From NCBI GenBank assembly GCA_910592005.1, contig CAJVPP010000780.1, positions 1 through 26,397 on the forward strand: a stretch of 26,397 nucleotides of DNA. The letters run 5' to 3'. A program made the translations under genes and the position numbers. This DNA is from Funneliformis mosseae (lineage: Eukaryota; Glomeromycota; Glomeromycetes; Glomerales; Glomeraceae). The notes beneath the pieces were generated by a model, which had not been told where the DNA came from, searched no databases, and worked only from the letters and a program-made list of their open reading frames with translations. Shown piece after piece: positions 1 to 9,776 of this stretch; position 1 is the stretch's first letter; each line of letters starts with the position of its first letter.

Positions 1-52
1 AATTTCTATACAATTTTTTTTTTTTTTTTGGAAAAAAATAATGATAATATAC

Positions 53-494
53 TCATGCAACATTGTTCCAATTAAATCATCGAAATCATAAAATCGTCTT
101 TCATCATAATGTGGGCGTAATCTAATACATATTGTCTTGCCACGATCTTTATTAATTCCTAAAAATTAAAAGTATACAAATTATTATTAAAACAAATAAG
201 GATCTATTTTTAAAGGATTTATATATACCAACCAAGCAGACCTCCCTCAGCGGGCCAAATTTCTTCCAAGGTACCTACACGCCAATTACGTTTTTTCATT
301 ATAGGTCTCACCTAATTAAATTTTACAAAAAAAAAAAAACCAATTTCAAAAAAAAAAAATAAAATAAATAAAAGTTAAAAAGGGTACTTTGCGATTACAT
401 GAGTGGCGAGCTTTTTCAATAATTGTAAAGCCTCTTCATGATTTGAATATTTAGTAAGCGAACGATAATAGTCGATTCGATCCTCCTTATTCAT
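53..494 (-). CDS. WSS1: Wss1-type WLM-domain metalloprotease, 5' part only
   Basis: Three exons are visible, 399-494, 233-311 and 53-158; the third ends in phase 2 at a GTATAT donor and the gene runs off the left edge. The product begins MNKEDRIDYYRSL and contains VRPIMKKRNWRVGTLEE, EGGLLGINKDRGKTICIRLR and, last in the window, GTMLHE. That order (K/R-rich helix, LLGxNxxRG, IxLRLR, GTMLHE) is the start of the WLM domain of yeast Wss1 and its SPRTN-related kin, which degrade DNA-protein crosslinks and act in SUMO and Cdc48 pathways. The last residues HE begin the zinc-binding HExxH motif, so most of the catalytic core lies outside the window. I chose the CAT|GTAATC donor with the TTAG|GTGAGA acceptor over a downstream GTACCC donor because it gives standard splice sites and restores the family's VRPIM. 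The second donor (G|GTTGGT) is weak but is the only one that keeps the frame. Family is secure; the exact start is less so. Confidence 0.85.
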
Positions 495-1975
495 ATTATT
501 AATATCGCTTTTTGTATTCGAGTGCGAACGAACAGTCACGCGCAATCCTTATTTATTTATTTCGGACATGTGATACGCTTTTGACTTTGTCATAAACTAA
601 ACTTATTAGATTTGTAAAAATTTCAATTAATGTAATTAAATGTCTTATTATTCATTTTAAATAAAGACAATTGCAATAAATAGATCTAATAATATATTGA
701 TTTGGTTTTGGATCATTTTTTTTTAATTATAAAAATATTTATTTTTTAATAAAAATTTTGTATTATAATTATAATATTATTTTCATTATTTAAAGAAGTA
801 AAAAAAGCTATTATGAAAAGAAATATTTTTAATTATTATAAATATATTAAATAATTATTTGTAAATAATTACAACTAAATTATAATTAATTAATTAATTA
901 TAACTTATAACTTGATTTATTTTATTTTAATAAATTTAATAAGAAAGTTTTTAATAAAAAATTTATAATATAATTATATATTTATAAATATGTATTTTAT
1001 AGTAAAAAATAATGGAAATTACAAAAAATTTATTTTTAAGTTAGTATTAATTATAAATATATTTTATTTAAAAATTATATTAAACATATAAAATATTTAT
1101 TTTTTTATACTATAAAGTGTTTTTATAATAAATTAAAATATTAAAAAAATTAAAAAAAAAGCAAAATTAAATATATAATATAAATATTTATATTATATTA
1201 TAATTTTAAAACTTATTAATATTTTATTCAAAAATATTATTAATTTGATAATATTAATTAAAATATAACTAAAATAAATAAAGAAATTAATTCTAAAAAA
1301 AAAAATTTTCTATTTAATATAATATTTTACATTAATCTATATGTTTATTTTACTTAATGTATATTTTCTATAATTTTATAAATAAAATAAAAGATTTATT
1401 GAATCTCTAATGATATATATAATTAAACCAAAAAATATGAAATATTAAAATATCTTTAATATAACATATATGCTAATATAAAAATAAAATCATTACATAA
1501 TAAGTTTAACAGATTTTTATTTTATAAAATATATCTTTAATTAAATGTCATTCAAGATCTATATTAAAGTGATTTTTCAAATATATATTTAGATCATATT
1601 TTAATGTTTATTTTTACATTATTCAAGAATGTTATTTTATTTATAATTTTGAAGAAAAAGATGTTTTAATAAAATTCTTGCTAAAATAATATATGCATAC
1701 ATCATAAGTTAAAATATTTTGCATACATCAATATTTATAATCTGTTTAAATTTAATATTTAACTAAATAATTAATAAAATTGATAATTACACAAACATAT
1801 TTCCGAAGTTAATACAATAAATCGTCCGAAGTTTCGTAATACTGTCCGGAATCTAGTCACGTGTAAAAAATCTTAACGTCAAGACTAAATATGGATTGGC
1901 GATCATCCAAATAAAATCATATGCCGATCTCACTGATGTTTGTATAAAATTCAGAATTTTCCTCCCCAAATCAAC

Positions 1976-2006
<31 letters not shown>

Positions 2007-2039
2007 AAAAAGGTACTTTTTCTTATTTATGTTATACCA
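495..2039. other. AT-rich divergent intergenic region
   Basis: No gene is seen between the divergent WSS1-like and MDM12 starts. From about 600 to 1790 the sequence is almost entirely A and T with no coding-like frame. An 11-bp direct repeat, TGCATACATCA, occurs twice near 1692-1731. From about 1800 to 1865 base composition becomes mixed and TCCGAAGTT-like words recur, which looks like the MDM12 promoter. A run of 24 or more A lies at about 1977-2004, just upstream of the MDM12 start. Confidence 0.6.
1858..1863. promoter_or_regulatory. CACGTG (E-box-like) site upstream of MDM12
   Basis: A CACGTG hexamer lies about 180 bp upstream of the MDM12 start, inside the only mixed-composition stretch of an otherwise A/T-only spacer. 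CACGTG is the classic site for bHLH factors in fungi. The same hexamer recurs at 10273-10278 and 20504-20509, also in intergenic DNA. Function is inferred only from the motif and its position. Confidence 0.3.
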
Positions 2040-3394
2040 ATGTCTTTTGATATATTTTGGGAGAAACTTGATAGACAAGTAGCACAAAAAGTTCAAGATA
2101 TAATAAATGAACATTTTCGTAATACGAATAATAAACCTTCGTTTATAGGGAATATAGAAATATCGGATTTTGATTTTGGTACTCTATCACCATCAATTGA
2201 AATTATTGATGTCACAGATCCTTTTCCAGAATTTTATTTACCCGATGATGTTGTAGAAGTTGATGTTAGTTCTGATTCTACTGAATCAAGAATACTAGGA
2301 GATGGAATAAGAAGTGGAAGTAGTAGTAATGGGGTTGGAGTCGGGGTTGGAGTCGGGAGGGAAGGAATGAGAGATAGGGTTGTTAATAACGGACATCAAA
2401 CCTCGCAAAATATTTCCCCCTCTTCGTCTTTTCTTCGATCTCATCCCCTTCATAATAATAATATTATTATTAACAACAACGATAACAACAACAACAATAA
2501 CAATAATAATAACAACAATTCACCGTCACTTACATCCACACCTTTATCACCCATCATATCATCATTCTCGACTGCTTCAGATTCATCTACAGATTATTTA
2601 TATTTTCAGAAGCAACAACCAAGGTTACGAGAACAAGCAAGGACCGAAATTCCTTTACATTTAAGAGAGGATTATCATGATAATTTACAATCAGAAGAAG
2701 AAGAAGTACCATCGAAGCAAGATACTGATGCACAAATTCATATCGCAATAACTTACAAAGGGAACATGAAAATGACCATTTCTACCGAATTATATATGAA
2801 TTATCCTAGTTTAATGTTTATGAGTTTACCTGTTAGGTTGACTGTAACAGGATTTGAATTTTCTGGTGATTATTTAAATTGAGGGTCTTGATTTTATTTT
2901 AAAAGAAAAAAAAAAAAAAAAAAAGACTAGAAGAGCATTGACTTTCTCGTTTTCTTTATTCTTGGATTATCGGTATATAGCTACAGCTGTGATTGCATAT
3001 CTTCGACATCGAATTAATTTTTGTTTCTTGGAACCAAAGGATCCCGAAGAAAGGTAACTAATGGAGTGATCATGATCGTTAATTATTTAAATATACGATT
3101 CGCGTAAAGATGAATCGTAATTTTTACATTAATATTTATATTTTTAGCCTTTTAAAAGATGTTCACATTGAGTCCGAAATTGGTGATAAAGAAAAGCAAG
3201 GTAAGATGAATTTTATTAATAATAAGTTACATTAAATAATTTACTTTACATATATCTAATTAATTAACTTGCTTTCTCTTTTACATTAAGTTTTGAAGAA
3301 TGTAGGAAAATTAGAGAAATTTATTGTTGATCAGCTAAGGAAATTAATCGATGAAGATTTTGTATTTCCAAGTTATCAATCTCTTGAATTATAA
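2040..3394 (+). CDS. MDM12: Mdm12, ERMES complex subunit
   Basis: Exons 2040-2865, 2981-3053, 3148-3200 and 3291-3394 give 351 residues. Mdm12 is the cytosolic SMP-domain subunit of ERMES, which tethers ER to mitochondria and carries phospholipids between them. The N terminus (MSFDIFWEKL), SDFDFGTLSPSIEIIDVTDP, FPEFY, the YPSLMFMSLPVRLTVTGFEF stretch, RHRINFCFLEP, the EIGDKEKQVLKNVGKLE segment and the end LRKLIDEDFVFPSYQSLEL are all family landmarks. Between the SMP halves there is a long low-complexity insert: four Val-Gly repeats (about residues 98-106), a Ser-rich part and an almost pure Asn tract (about 139-160) coded mainly by AAC/AAT. The frame is also open upstream to an ATG at 1896, but that extension is translated from poly-A into a poly-Lys run; the ATG at 2040 gives the canonical N terminus. 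The gene is convergent with the Nudix gene, with a 177-bp gap. Confidence 0.95.
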
Positions 3395-3571
3395 TAACGA
3401 GGTAACGTTAACTTGGTCGGTAGGAGAATTTATAAATTTTAGTTGGAGATTTTCGGCAGACTATCTCAAAGGGGGATTCGTTATCTTGCGTAATACACCT
3501 AGAAAAGAATATTGAAGGAAGGATTAATTAAATATTATCATCACACTTGAAAAGTAGAAAAAGTAGAATGT

Positions 3572-4605
3572 TTACGCACTTTCCAATATAAACGCAGTTA
3601 ATCCCCAAATTTCAAGTCCAATCTCTTTTGGTGTTGCGAATACCTAAGAATGAAAGAGCAAAGAACAATCCTTTTTTGTTTCACTTCCAAACACTTTTTA
3701 CATTTTAAAGATATCATTTCGATCATACATACAGGATACTTGATTTTTGAATCTCTAAACCTTTCCAATCTCCTCTTGTCTTTATTCAGCAGATCTTTCA
3801 AAGTGACGCTAAAAACACCGTAAACCTCATCTTTATTAAAGTTAACTTTCTTAATGTCAATAGGGTGCTTAATAATTCCAATGAAAGGATGTACTTTAAT
3901 TGTTCTGTCTTTATTTGGCAAAGTTGAATCTTTCCCTAAAACATCTATTTGAGATGTTGGTATACCAATTTCTTCACAAGTTTCTCTTAATGCCGTTGAT
4001 TCTAATGAAGAATCTGTTGATTCCTTTTTTCCTCCTGGAAAACTATTATAATTGATTTGAAAAGTTTATTTTTTTTTATTAAAAAAAAAAAAAAAAAAAT
4101 TAGATTATGAAAAAAAAAAACTTTTTATAATACCTTACTTCACCTGTATGAGTTTTTAAATTCAGACTTCTTATTGTAAACAAAACGCTTGGTTTACCAT
4201 CGACAACACAGAGAGGCTATTAAAAATAAATAAATAAACAATTTTTTTTTTAAAAAAAAAAAAAAAAAAAAATGTTAAATAAAATTTTCCTTTTACCATC
4301 AAAACAGCAGCCTCCTCGATCTTTTTTGTAGTATCAAAAGTAAATTTATAATTTGATTTTCCGGAATATTGTAATCTATTTCGAATAAGTTCGATCGATT
4401 CCGGAGTAAAATCTATTGTATTACCGACATCATCACCACCACCATCATTCTCTCCACTATTATGTGAAGATGATGATGATGATTTATTAGATTGGTTATC
4501 GTTATAGTAACGAAATGATTTTATTCGTAAATTCGTTATCGAATTACTATTTGTTACGCGGAAACAAGAGAGGAGCAGGTTAAGAGGGTTTAATTGCTTA
4601 ATCAT
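3572..4605 (-). CDS. PCD1: CoA diphosphatase-type Nudix hydrolase (Pcd1/NUDT7/NUDT8 group)
   Basis: Exons 4297-4605, 4134-4216, 3733-4042 and 3572-3643 give 257 residues. The family splits coenzyme A and its derivatives into phosphopantetheine and 3',5'-ADP. The CoA-Nudix signature is visible (VLFTIRS, then THTGEVSFPGG, residues 114-135), followed by the Nudix helix with ALRETCEEIGI (148-158). The helix start is one residue longer than the generic box, as in bacterial NudL. A four-exon model is needed: the third intron has a perfect GTATGT donor at 3732, and removing it restores the family's C-terminal IWGLTAFIL. Reading through that intron instead gives an unrelated tail. The N-terminal 40 residues are rich in Arg, Ser and Asn and poor in acids, like a mitochondrial presequence; no peroxisomal SKL-type C terminus is present (it ends ILESA). 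That fits a mitochondrial NUDT8-like enzyme better than the peroxisomal yeast protein. A Ser run and Gly-Asp stretch follow the presequence. Confidence 0.92.
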
Positions 4606-4606
4606 C

Positions 4607-5560
4607 CCTCATAAGTGATTATTTTTTTTTTTTAAAAAAAAAAAAAGATTGAATATCCTAAATTTTAGGGCTTTATGACATGGTTCGCGATATTGGATTG
4701 GCCAATCAGAAACTTTGTCCTCTTATTTCACATGTTAAAAAATTAACTTCATGTAAGGTAATTTAATATTTTTGTTTTTTGTTTATTTTTTATTGTTGAT
4801 TTTTATTGTTGATTGTATTTACGTTTTTTTTTATTTTTATATAAACAATTCTGTCGCAAAAAAAAAAATTATTCATATAAAAAAAAAAAAAATTATGTGC
4901 AACGAAATTTACAGGTTTAATGGAGTAAAAACTATTATCGAAATATGAGCAAAATTAGCAAAGAAAAAAAGACGCTTATTTTGCGACAGATGATTTTTCG
5001 TAATAAAGACGATGGTAAGAAAAAAAAGGTAAAAAGAAAAAAAAGAGTAAGAAAAAAAGAGAAAAGATATAAAAAAAAAAGTTTTTATAAAAAAAAAAAG
5101 AAACTATTTACTAAAAAAAAAAAAAATATTAACATAAGCATTAAGCGATTTTAATCGAGAAAATCTTGAGCATATTAAATTTAATAGCCCATATTCGCGG
5201 TAACAGGGACGATGGATGGAGTGTGGTGGGTAATAAAAGGTATAAACTAATTTTACCACAAGAAGAAAACGGTTGAGGAGAAAAAAAATACAAAAAAAGG
5301 AAAACGGACGATATTTTTAATCCTCCATCCAAAAAAGAAATCCCACTAAAGTTTTTTTTTTTTTTTTTGTTGTTGAGAAATGCATTGTTGCAAGAAAATT
5401 TTAACGAAATTCCACATAACATTAGATTACTAATAATTGTTAGATTATCCATAATTATGAGGACAGTAATAAAAAACTGCTACCAACCACAGTCGCGCAT
5501 AATGGAATGGTGATAATAAAAAGATGTCAGGTAATTTCGAAATTAGGCAAATAAAGAAAA
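4607..5560. other. Promoter side of the Nudix gene plus unexplained coding-like fragments
   Basis: No confident gene. On the plus strand an ATG at 4680 opens 26 codons (starts MVRDIGLANQKL, ends LTSCK) that stop at a good donor, AAG|GTAATT at 4757/4758, but no downstream acceptor continues the frame. A Lys-rich frame at 4945-5154 is mostly translated poly-A. A plus-strand segment at about 5152-5345 reads NLIAHIRGNRDDGWSVVGNK, then ILPQEENG, a single TGA, and continues in frame as RKTDDIFNPPSKKEIPLK before a T run. It looks like a once-coding segment with one stop, but I do not recognise it. Confidence 0.4.
4697..4706. promoter_or_regulatory. Palindromic double CCAAT box upstream of the Nudix gene
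   Basis: ATTGGCCAAT is a perfect palindrome holding a CCAAT box on both strands, about 92 bp upstream of the Nudix ATG. CCAAT is bound by the HAP/NF-Y complex, which in fungi often controls mitochondrial genes; that would suit a mitochondrial Nudix enzyme. The role is inferred from motif and distance only. Confidence 0.4.
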
Positions 5561-6240
5561 AATTATGTTATAATACGATCCGAATTCCAAAAGACGATAT
5601 ACGGTTGATTTTTTGGTATTTAAATTTCGTCGTCGAAAAAATAAAAATTTCGAAATCCCTGACACAATAGTTCCATCTCACATGCAAGTTCACAAATCAT
5701 TTGATCCTTTTTGAATAAAATGTGTCCGTCTCACAACATAAAGAAGTCTTGCGATTCGTGATCGTTTGCATTCGGTGAACGACGGGTCTTATCGGTAGTA
5801 GTTATTTTATACTGGACGGGGAAAATAATCCATTGTAAGGTTTTGTCTCCAAACCGGTTCTCACAAGCGATTCAGCTGTCATCTAGTTATTCGTGATTCT
5901 GACGGATTAAAAACACACGATGACGCGATAGCACTTGTAGACGATGAACACACGGAGTCAATCCTTATATAGAGATTTTCTTCAACCGTAATTTAGAATT
6001 GTTGCCTTTAAAAAAAAATGGTAAAATAATTATAATTATTAGAACAAAAAAAATTGTGTATTTAGAGATTTTTTTTTTTTTTTTGCATACTTACGAGCTT
6101 TTTAACTCGAGCAAACAATTGTCGATTGACTCTTGCAACAAAATGCAAACGTTTTACGTATTATATATGATATATATGGTGAAAAAAAATTTTGAAATAA
6201 GATGCGAGACGGATGGAAAAAAAATTAAATTGTAGCAATC
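5561..6240. other. GC-richer patch with short coding-like frames, no identifiable gene
   Basis: Between about 5560 and 5990 the base composition rises clearly above the surrounding DNA and CpG is frequent. Two plus-strand frames look coding-like but lack starts: one of 46 codons ending near 5720 (contains KRRYTVDFLVFKFRR and IPDTIVPSHMQVHKSFDPF), followed directly by AATAAA, and one at about 5832-5972 (contains CHLVIRDSDGLKTHDDAIAL). Neither connects to the other through plausible splice sites. It may be a promoter region, a decayed gene or a species-specific gene I cannot assemble. From 5990 on the sequence is AT-rich with A and T runs. Confidence 0.35.
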
Positions 6241-6501
6241 CATGGACCGCTAGTCTAATAAGCGAAGGAATAATAAAGAGAAAAGTAAAAAAAAAAAAAG
6301 AGAAATTTATTATACAGCACTGCTAGCCGTAAAAAAATTTTTTTTAAACGTTATTTACAATTAGGTGGGCGAAAAGCCGCACGACTTTTTAACGTACGCA
6401 AAATGGAGGGTTTATATATTTCCAGAGAAAAAAAAATTTCAAGGGAGGCTTTTCCCATCCAGGGAATGATCAAAGTTGATAAACAAAATATCCAATGTAT
6501 A

Positions 6502-6536
<35 letters not shown>

Positions 6537-7289
6537 TTTTATGTTATGTATTATGATGCATGCCCCAGGAACTATCTGGAACAATCATATCGAGAATCAA
6601 TTTTACTTTTAGGAAAAAAAAGAAGAAAAATAAATATAAAAAACACTGAAAAACGTCACTTATATCCAATAACGCCATAAAAACGCCTCTTAAAAATTTA
6701 ACTTCAAAAATATTCCATTATTCTGAAAGCTTATGATAATTCATATTAGTAGAATTAAAATCTGAATAAAGTAAGATTATGTGTCTCGCGCAGTTCTTTT
6801 TAATTTATTTGACATACATATCTTTGAACACTGCCACATTGTTCTTTTTTTCTTGAGAATGGTTTCTTTAATTAGTCAAAAAAAATTTTTTTATTCAGGA
6901 ATTAAAACATGTTTAACAAGCAACAAATAAGTTATATAAAGGGAATACAGTATAGACCTGAAGAGAACTTGTTAGGAAATGAACTCGTGGGCCTAGAAAA
7001 ACAATTATGTGAAGAATTTGGAATGCATTATTGAAAAAAATAGTTTCTTTCTTTTTTCTTTGTTTGTGTAATATTAAATACATATATTAAAAAAAAAAAA
7101 AAAAGCTTATTTTTTAAGGGGGAATGGGGTGTTAACATCTAAATTATCTAAATTAATAAATTTACATGTGGAATCGACCGCAGGGAAGGGAGGGGGGTAC
7201 TTTGTTATTGATAGGGTTACTTTCATTCGATTCGTTAAAGGAATGTATCTCGTTTGTTCTTTCCATTTTATACTGTTGTTCTTGCAACA
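6241..7289. other. Intergenic, long A/T homopolymers, one 41-codon ORF
   Basis: The stretch holds a run of about 29 A near 6503-6531 and several shorter runs. The only tidy small frame is 6909-7034 on the plus strand, 41 residues beginning MFNKQQISYIKGIQYRPEEN and rich in Glu and Leu afterwards. It lies just after an acceptor-like TTTATTCAG, but the frame has a stop between that site and the ATG, so it would start at its own ATG. No function can be assigned. Confidence 0.3.
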
Positions 7290-7300
7290 ATGTTTTCACA

Positions 7301-7818
7301 ATGGCAAGCAAACTTAGCCCAAATCCATTACAGCCAACCGAGTACGTATGAACCACTCCCATAATTCAATTTCGAAGAAACATTGTTTTATTATTTAACG
7401 GTTAAAAATAAAAGGAACTTTATAAAGGTGGCTCTTTTCAATTGGTAATATTTTCAGTAATTGTCATTTATCGCTACTTTACCACAAGTGGAAGACAATT
7501 ATGCAAGAAGCCTTTTATTTGTATATATTACATGTTTTTTTTTTCATGCATCTATCAGTAAATTGGATTGTCTATGCGGAGAATACCATTTGCATAATAG
7601 AACTTACTACCAATGCTCTATTCCTGTCAATAACTATTATTGAAATGACCTACATCAAAACAAATAAAGTTACTTTAAATTGGGGAAACCTCAAAAATTT
7701 TTTTTTTTTTTTTTTTATTGGATCATCTTTCTATAGTTCCATTTATATTTTTTCCATTGTATTTCTTACCAAAAGAAAAAAGAAAAAAAAAAAGAATTGT
7801 ATGCAGATAAGCAAGTAA
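7301..7818 (+). CDS. Candidate two-exon membrane protein, unrecognised
   Basis: An ATG at 7301 opens MASKLSPNPLQPT and meets a GTACGT donor at 7342, the same donor word used three times in the muskelin gene. A TTTTCAG acceptor at 7457 continues in phase to a stop at 7818, giving about 133 residues. An overlapping start at 7290 (MFSQWQANLAQIHYSQPST) with donor GTATGA at 7346 also splices in phase to the same acceptor, so the N terminus is ambiguous. Exon 2 codes for two or three hydrophobic segments (around FYLYILHVFFFMHLSVNWIV, LFLSITII and SSFYSSIYIFSIVFL) and a Lys-rich end; six Phe come from a T run at about 7698-7716. I recognise no family. The T run and lack of a clear signature mean this could be chance or a relic. 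Confidence 0.28.
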
Positions 7819-9182
7819 CTTTACGTAACACGAGATGAGATGGCTACCCATTTGATTAAAAAAAAAATTAATCTTTGAAAGCCTCCATATTTATATTACC
7901 AGGTTCAGTCAGACCGTGCATGAGTATACCTTAACCTTGACTTGAATTTTGTTCCTTTGCTTCCTTAATCATTGAGATTTTTCTGTATTACGCTACCATA
8001 TCCTAAGCCTTGGTTGAATGCTATTTTAATTATTTTTATTAATTGGGCTGAATAATTTTTATTTATTTACCACAACACATATGACAAGATTTAAGATTTT
8101 AAGTTTAAAAAACTACTACATAAACAATTATAAAGTATTACACATGCAGATTTAGTAAAAAAAGCCCCCCACGGTGGTAATGAAAAAATCGAATCCGTCC
8201 TTTTTAATCAAAAAATTATCATTAAATTTATTTTCACCCATTCCCCAAAATTGATTTCGATTCTGATTTGACAATAAAAATCGACGGTGTTTCCTTGCAT
8301 ATCTTTGATTTCATCTCGTCATCGTAATATTCAGCTAGAATCTCTTTTTTAGAATCACCAACATTTCCTTTTATGAAATGAATGACAAAATGATGATGGA
8401 ATAGGAATAAAGTTAGGATAATAAATAGGTAAATGTTTCAATTATCAAAGCCTAGTATTTAAGGATAAATTTGATGAAAATTTAGTAATAAATAATAAGT
8501 TTATCTCGTGTTCCCCTGCCCCCTATTCGAACTCCTATTCTAAATTGATGATAATCTGATGTTTATTTTTTTTTTTTTTTTAAAAAAAAAAAAATTTAAC
8601 TTATGGTGATTGGATTGCATGAAACTGTGTTAAAAAAAATTTTTTTCCCTGTTCACCTTGATGTTTATCAATTATTGAATCATTTTGTAAGGAATGTGAA
8701 TTCTTTTTTTCTTTTTGTTATATGGGGCATAACAAATAAATGAACAGTGCTACGAAAAAAAAATTTTCAACGTTCAGAACGCCACATCAAAACAACAACT
8801 TAAAAATTATGTGATACTACCCCCCAAGAAAGAATCCCCCTTTCCCCCCATCCCGGGATGATTTTGGGGAAATCTTACTTGAACATGACGACAAATTGCT
8901 AAATTTATGTGAGACCGAGATCGCTGATGCCCTTGAGTGCCGCATAATTTGTTGTGATCTATTTATTTAATATCAGATATAGATTCTTATGCGTTCTATA
9001 AAGTATATTTGTGATGTCATTATAAAGAGCTATTCTTGATAAATCGTGATATACTTTTGATTTTGTAGATCAAAGTTTGCAAAATAAAGATCAAACATAT
9101 ATCCTAAAATTTACTACGTACAAACCTCTCTAAATGCTCTCTATCTATAAATTCTCTAAATGCTATAAGAACCTTAATTTTT
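7819..9182. other. Gene-poor region with two isolated coding-like frames
   Basis: No supported gene. On the minus strand an open frame at 8234-8437 has no ATG at its head; it starts with a signal-peptide-like hydrophobic stretch (IYLFIILTLFLF) and continues GNVGDSKKEILAEYYDDEM. On the plus strand an open frame at about 8815-8970 contains SRDDFGEILLEHDDKLLNLC then ETEIADALECRIICC and stops at TAA; it also lacks a start or a usable acceptor. C-rich runs at 8165-8170 and 8819-8852 are the only GC-rich homopolymers here. Paired T and A runs lie near 8571-8594. Confidence 0.35.
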
Positions 9183-9776
9183 TTACTCTCTATAAATGCA
9201 AACCCTTCTAAAAATACATTCCGTCTTTATTATTTGGTCTAAATGGGGCGCATTTGTCTTGTACTTTAGCTTTTTGCATTGTGGATTCTTTAACCGATCA
9301 TCATTAGGTCTTTGCCATACCGCAGCATCTTATAATAAATAGTTAATTAGTCACGTCTTCGGAAGTTCTTTTGCGAATTTGTACTCATGGTGTCAATTAT
9401 ACTTTTTCATACTTGCCTACAAAATAACAGAGTTGACCGGATGAGAATAGAATATATGTATGCTTTTTATACGGTTTTGCAAAAAAAGACATATGGTGAA
9501 ACGTTCCAATGATGCATCGTGAAGGTTTAAAACATACAAATCAAAGTGGACTAATGAACGCGTAAGAAACTCGTAATAAAATGATCGATGGTAAAACATT
9601 AATTTGTTCACCGGTTCATGGAATCGTGGACGATTGATATTAACATTTGGAAGTGTAATTTCTTCTGATTCACATTTTTTTTTTTGTAAAAAATTCCCCG
9701 GTGTGGAGTCATTTTGGATGATGTCACGGAGGAGCTCGAAAGTTTTAGAAAAGTGGTTTGATATTATTTTTGTCAA
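9183..9776 (-). pseudogene. Decayed HMG-box gene, MATA_HMG-like
   Basis: A minus-strand frame of 119 codons from 9776 has a Lys/Asn-rich start and then INRPRFHEPVNKLMFYHRSF YYEFL, which fits helix 1 of an HMG box (RPxNxFMxYRR pattern). Downstream, after stops and frame changes, a second segment at 9328-9183 reads DAAVWQRPNDDRLKNPQCKK then LKYKTNAPHLD, which fits the helix-3 part (W..L.D..K..Y.K.A....HL). Between them, in another frame, NSQKNFRRRD may be the linker into helix 2. Order and orientation are right, but I can find no set of splice sites joining them without stops, so this looks like a broken copy. MATA_HMG genes are a large family in arbuscular mycorrhizal fungi. Each match alone is weak; the ordered combination is the argument. 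Confidence 0.4.

Noticed and set aside
388..398. Alternative GTACCC donor for exon 1 of the WSS1-like gene (U12-like look)
   Set aside because: It needs an unusual acceptor after another AG; the GTAATC donor with TTAG gives standard sites and the conserved VRPIM.
1896..2039. In-frame N-terminal extension of Mdm12 through a poly-Lys run
   Set aside because: The run is translated poly-A, and the canonical Mdm12 N terminus begins at the ATG at 2040.
3598..3732. Unspliced C-terminal tail of the Nudix gene
   Set aside because: A perfect GTATGT donor and CTTAG acceptor remove it and restore the family-conserved IWGLTAFIL end.
4945..5154. Lys-rich 69-codon plus-strand ORF
   Set aside because: Nearly all codons come from A homopolymers broken by single G or T; no motif, and such frames arise by chance here.
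5141..5452. 103-codon minus-strand ORF
   Set aside because: Antisense to a more protein-like plus-strand segment, with poly-Lys from a T run and no recognisable motif.
6403..6612. Overlapping ORFs on both strands around a 29-A run
   Set aside because: Both depend on reading through the homopolymer as poly-Lys or poly-Phe.
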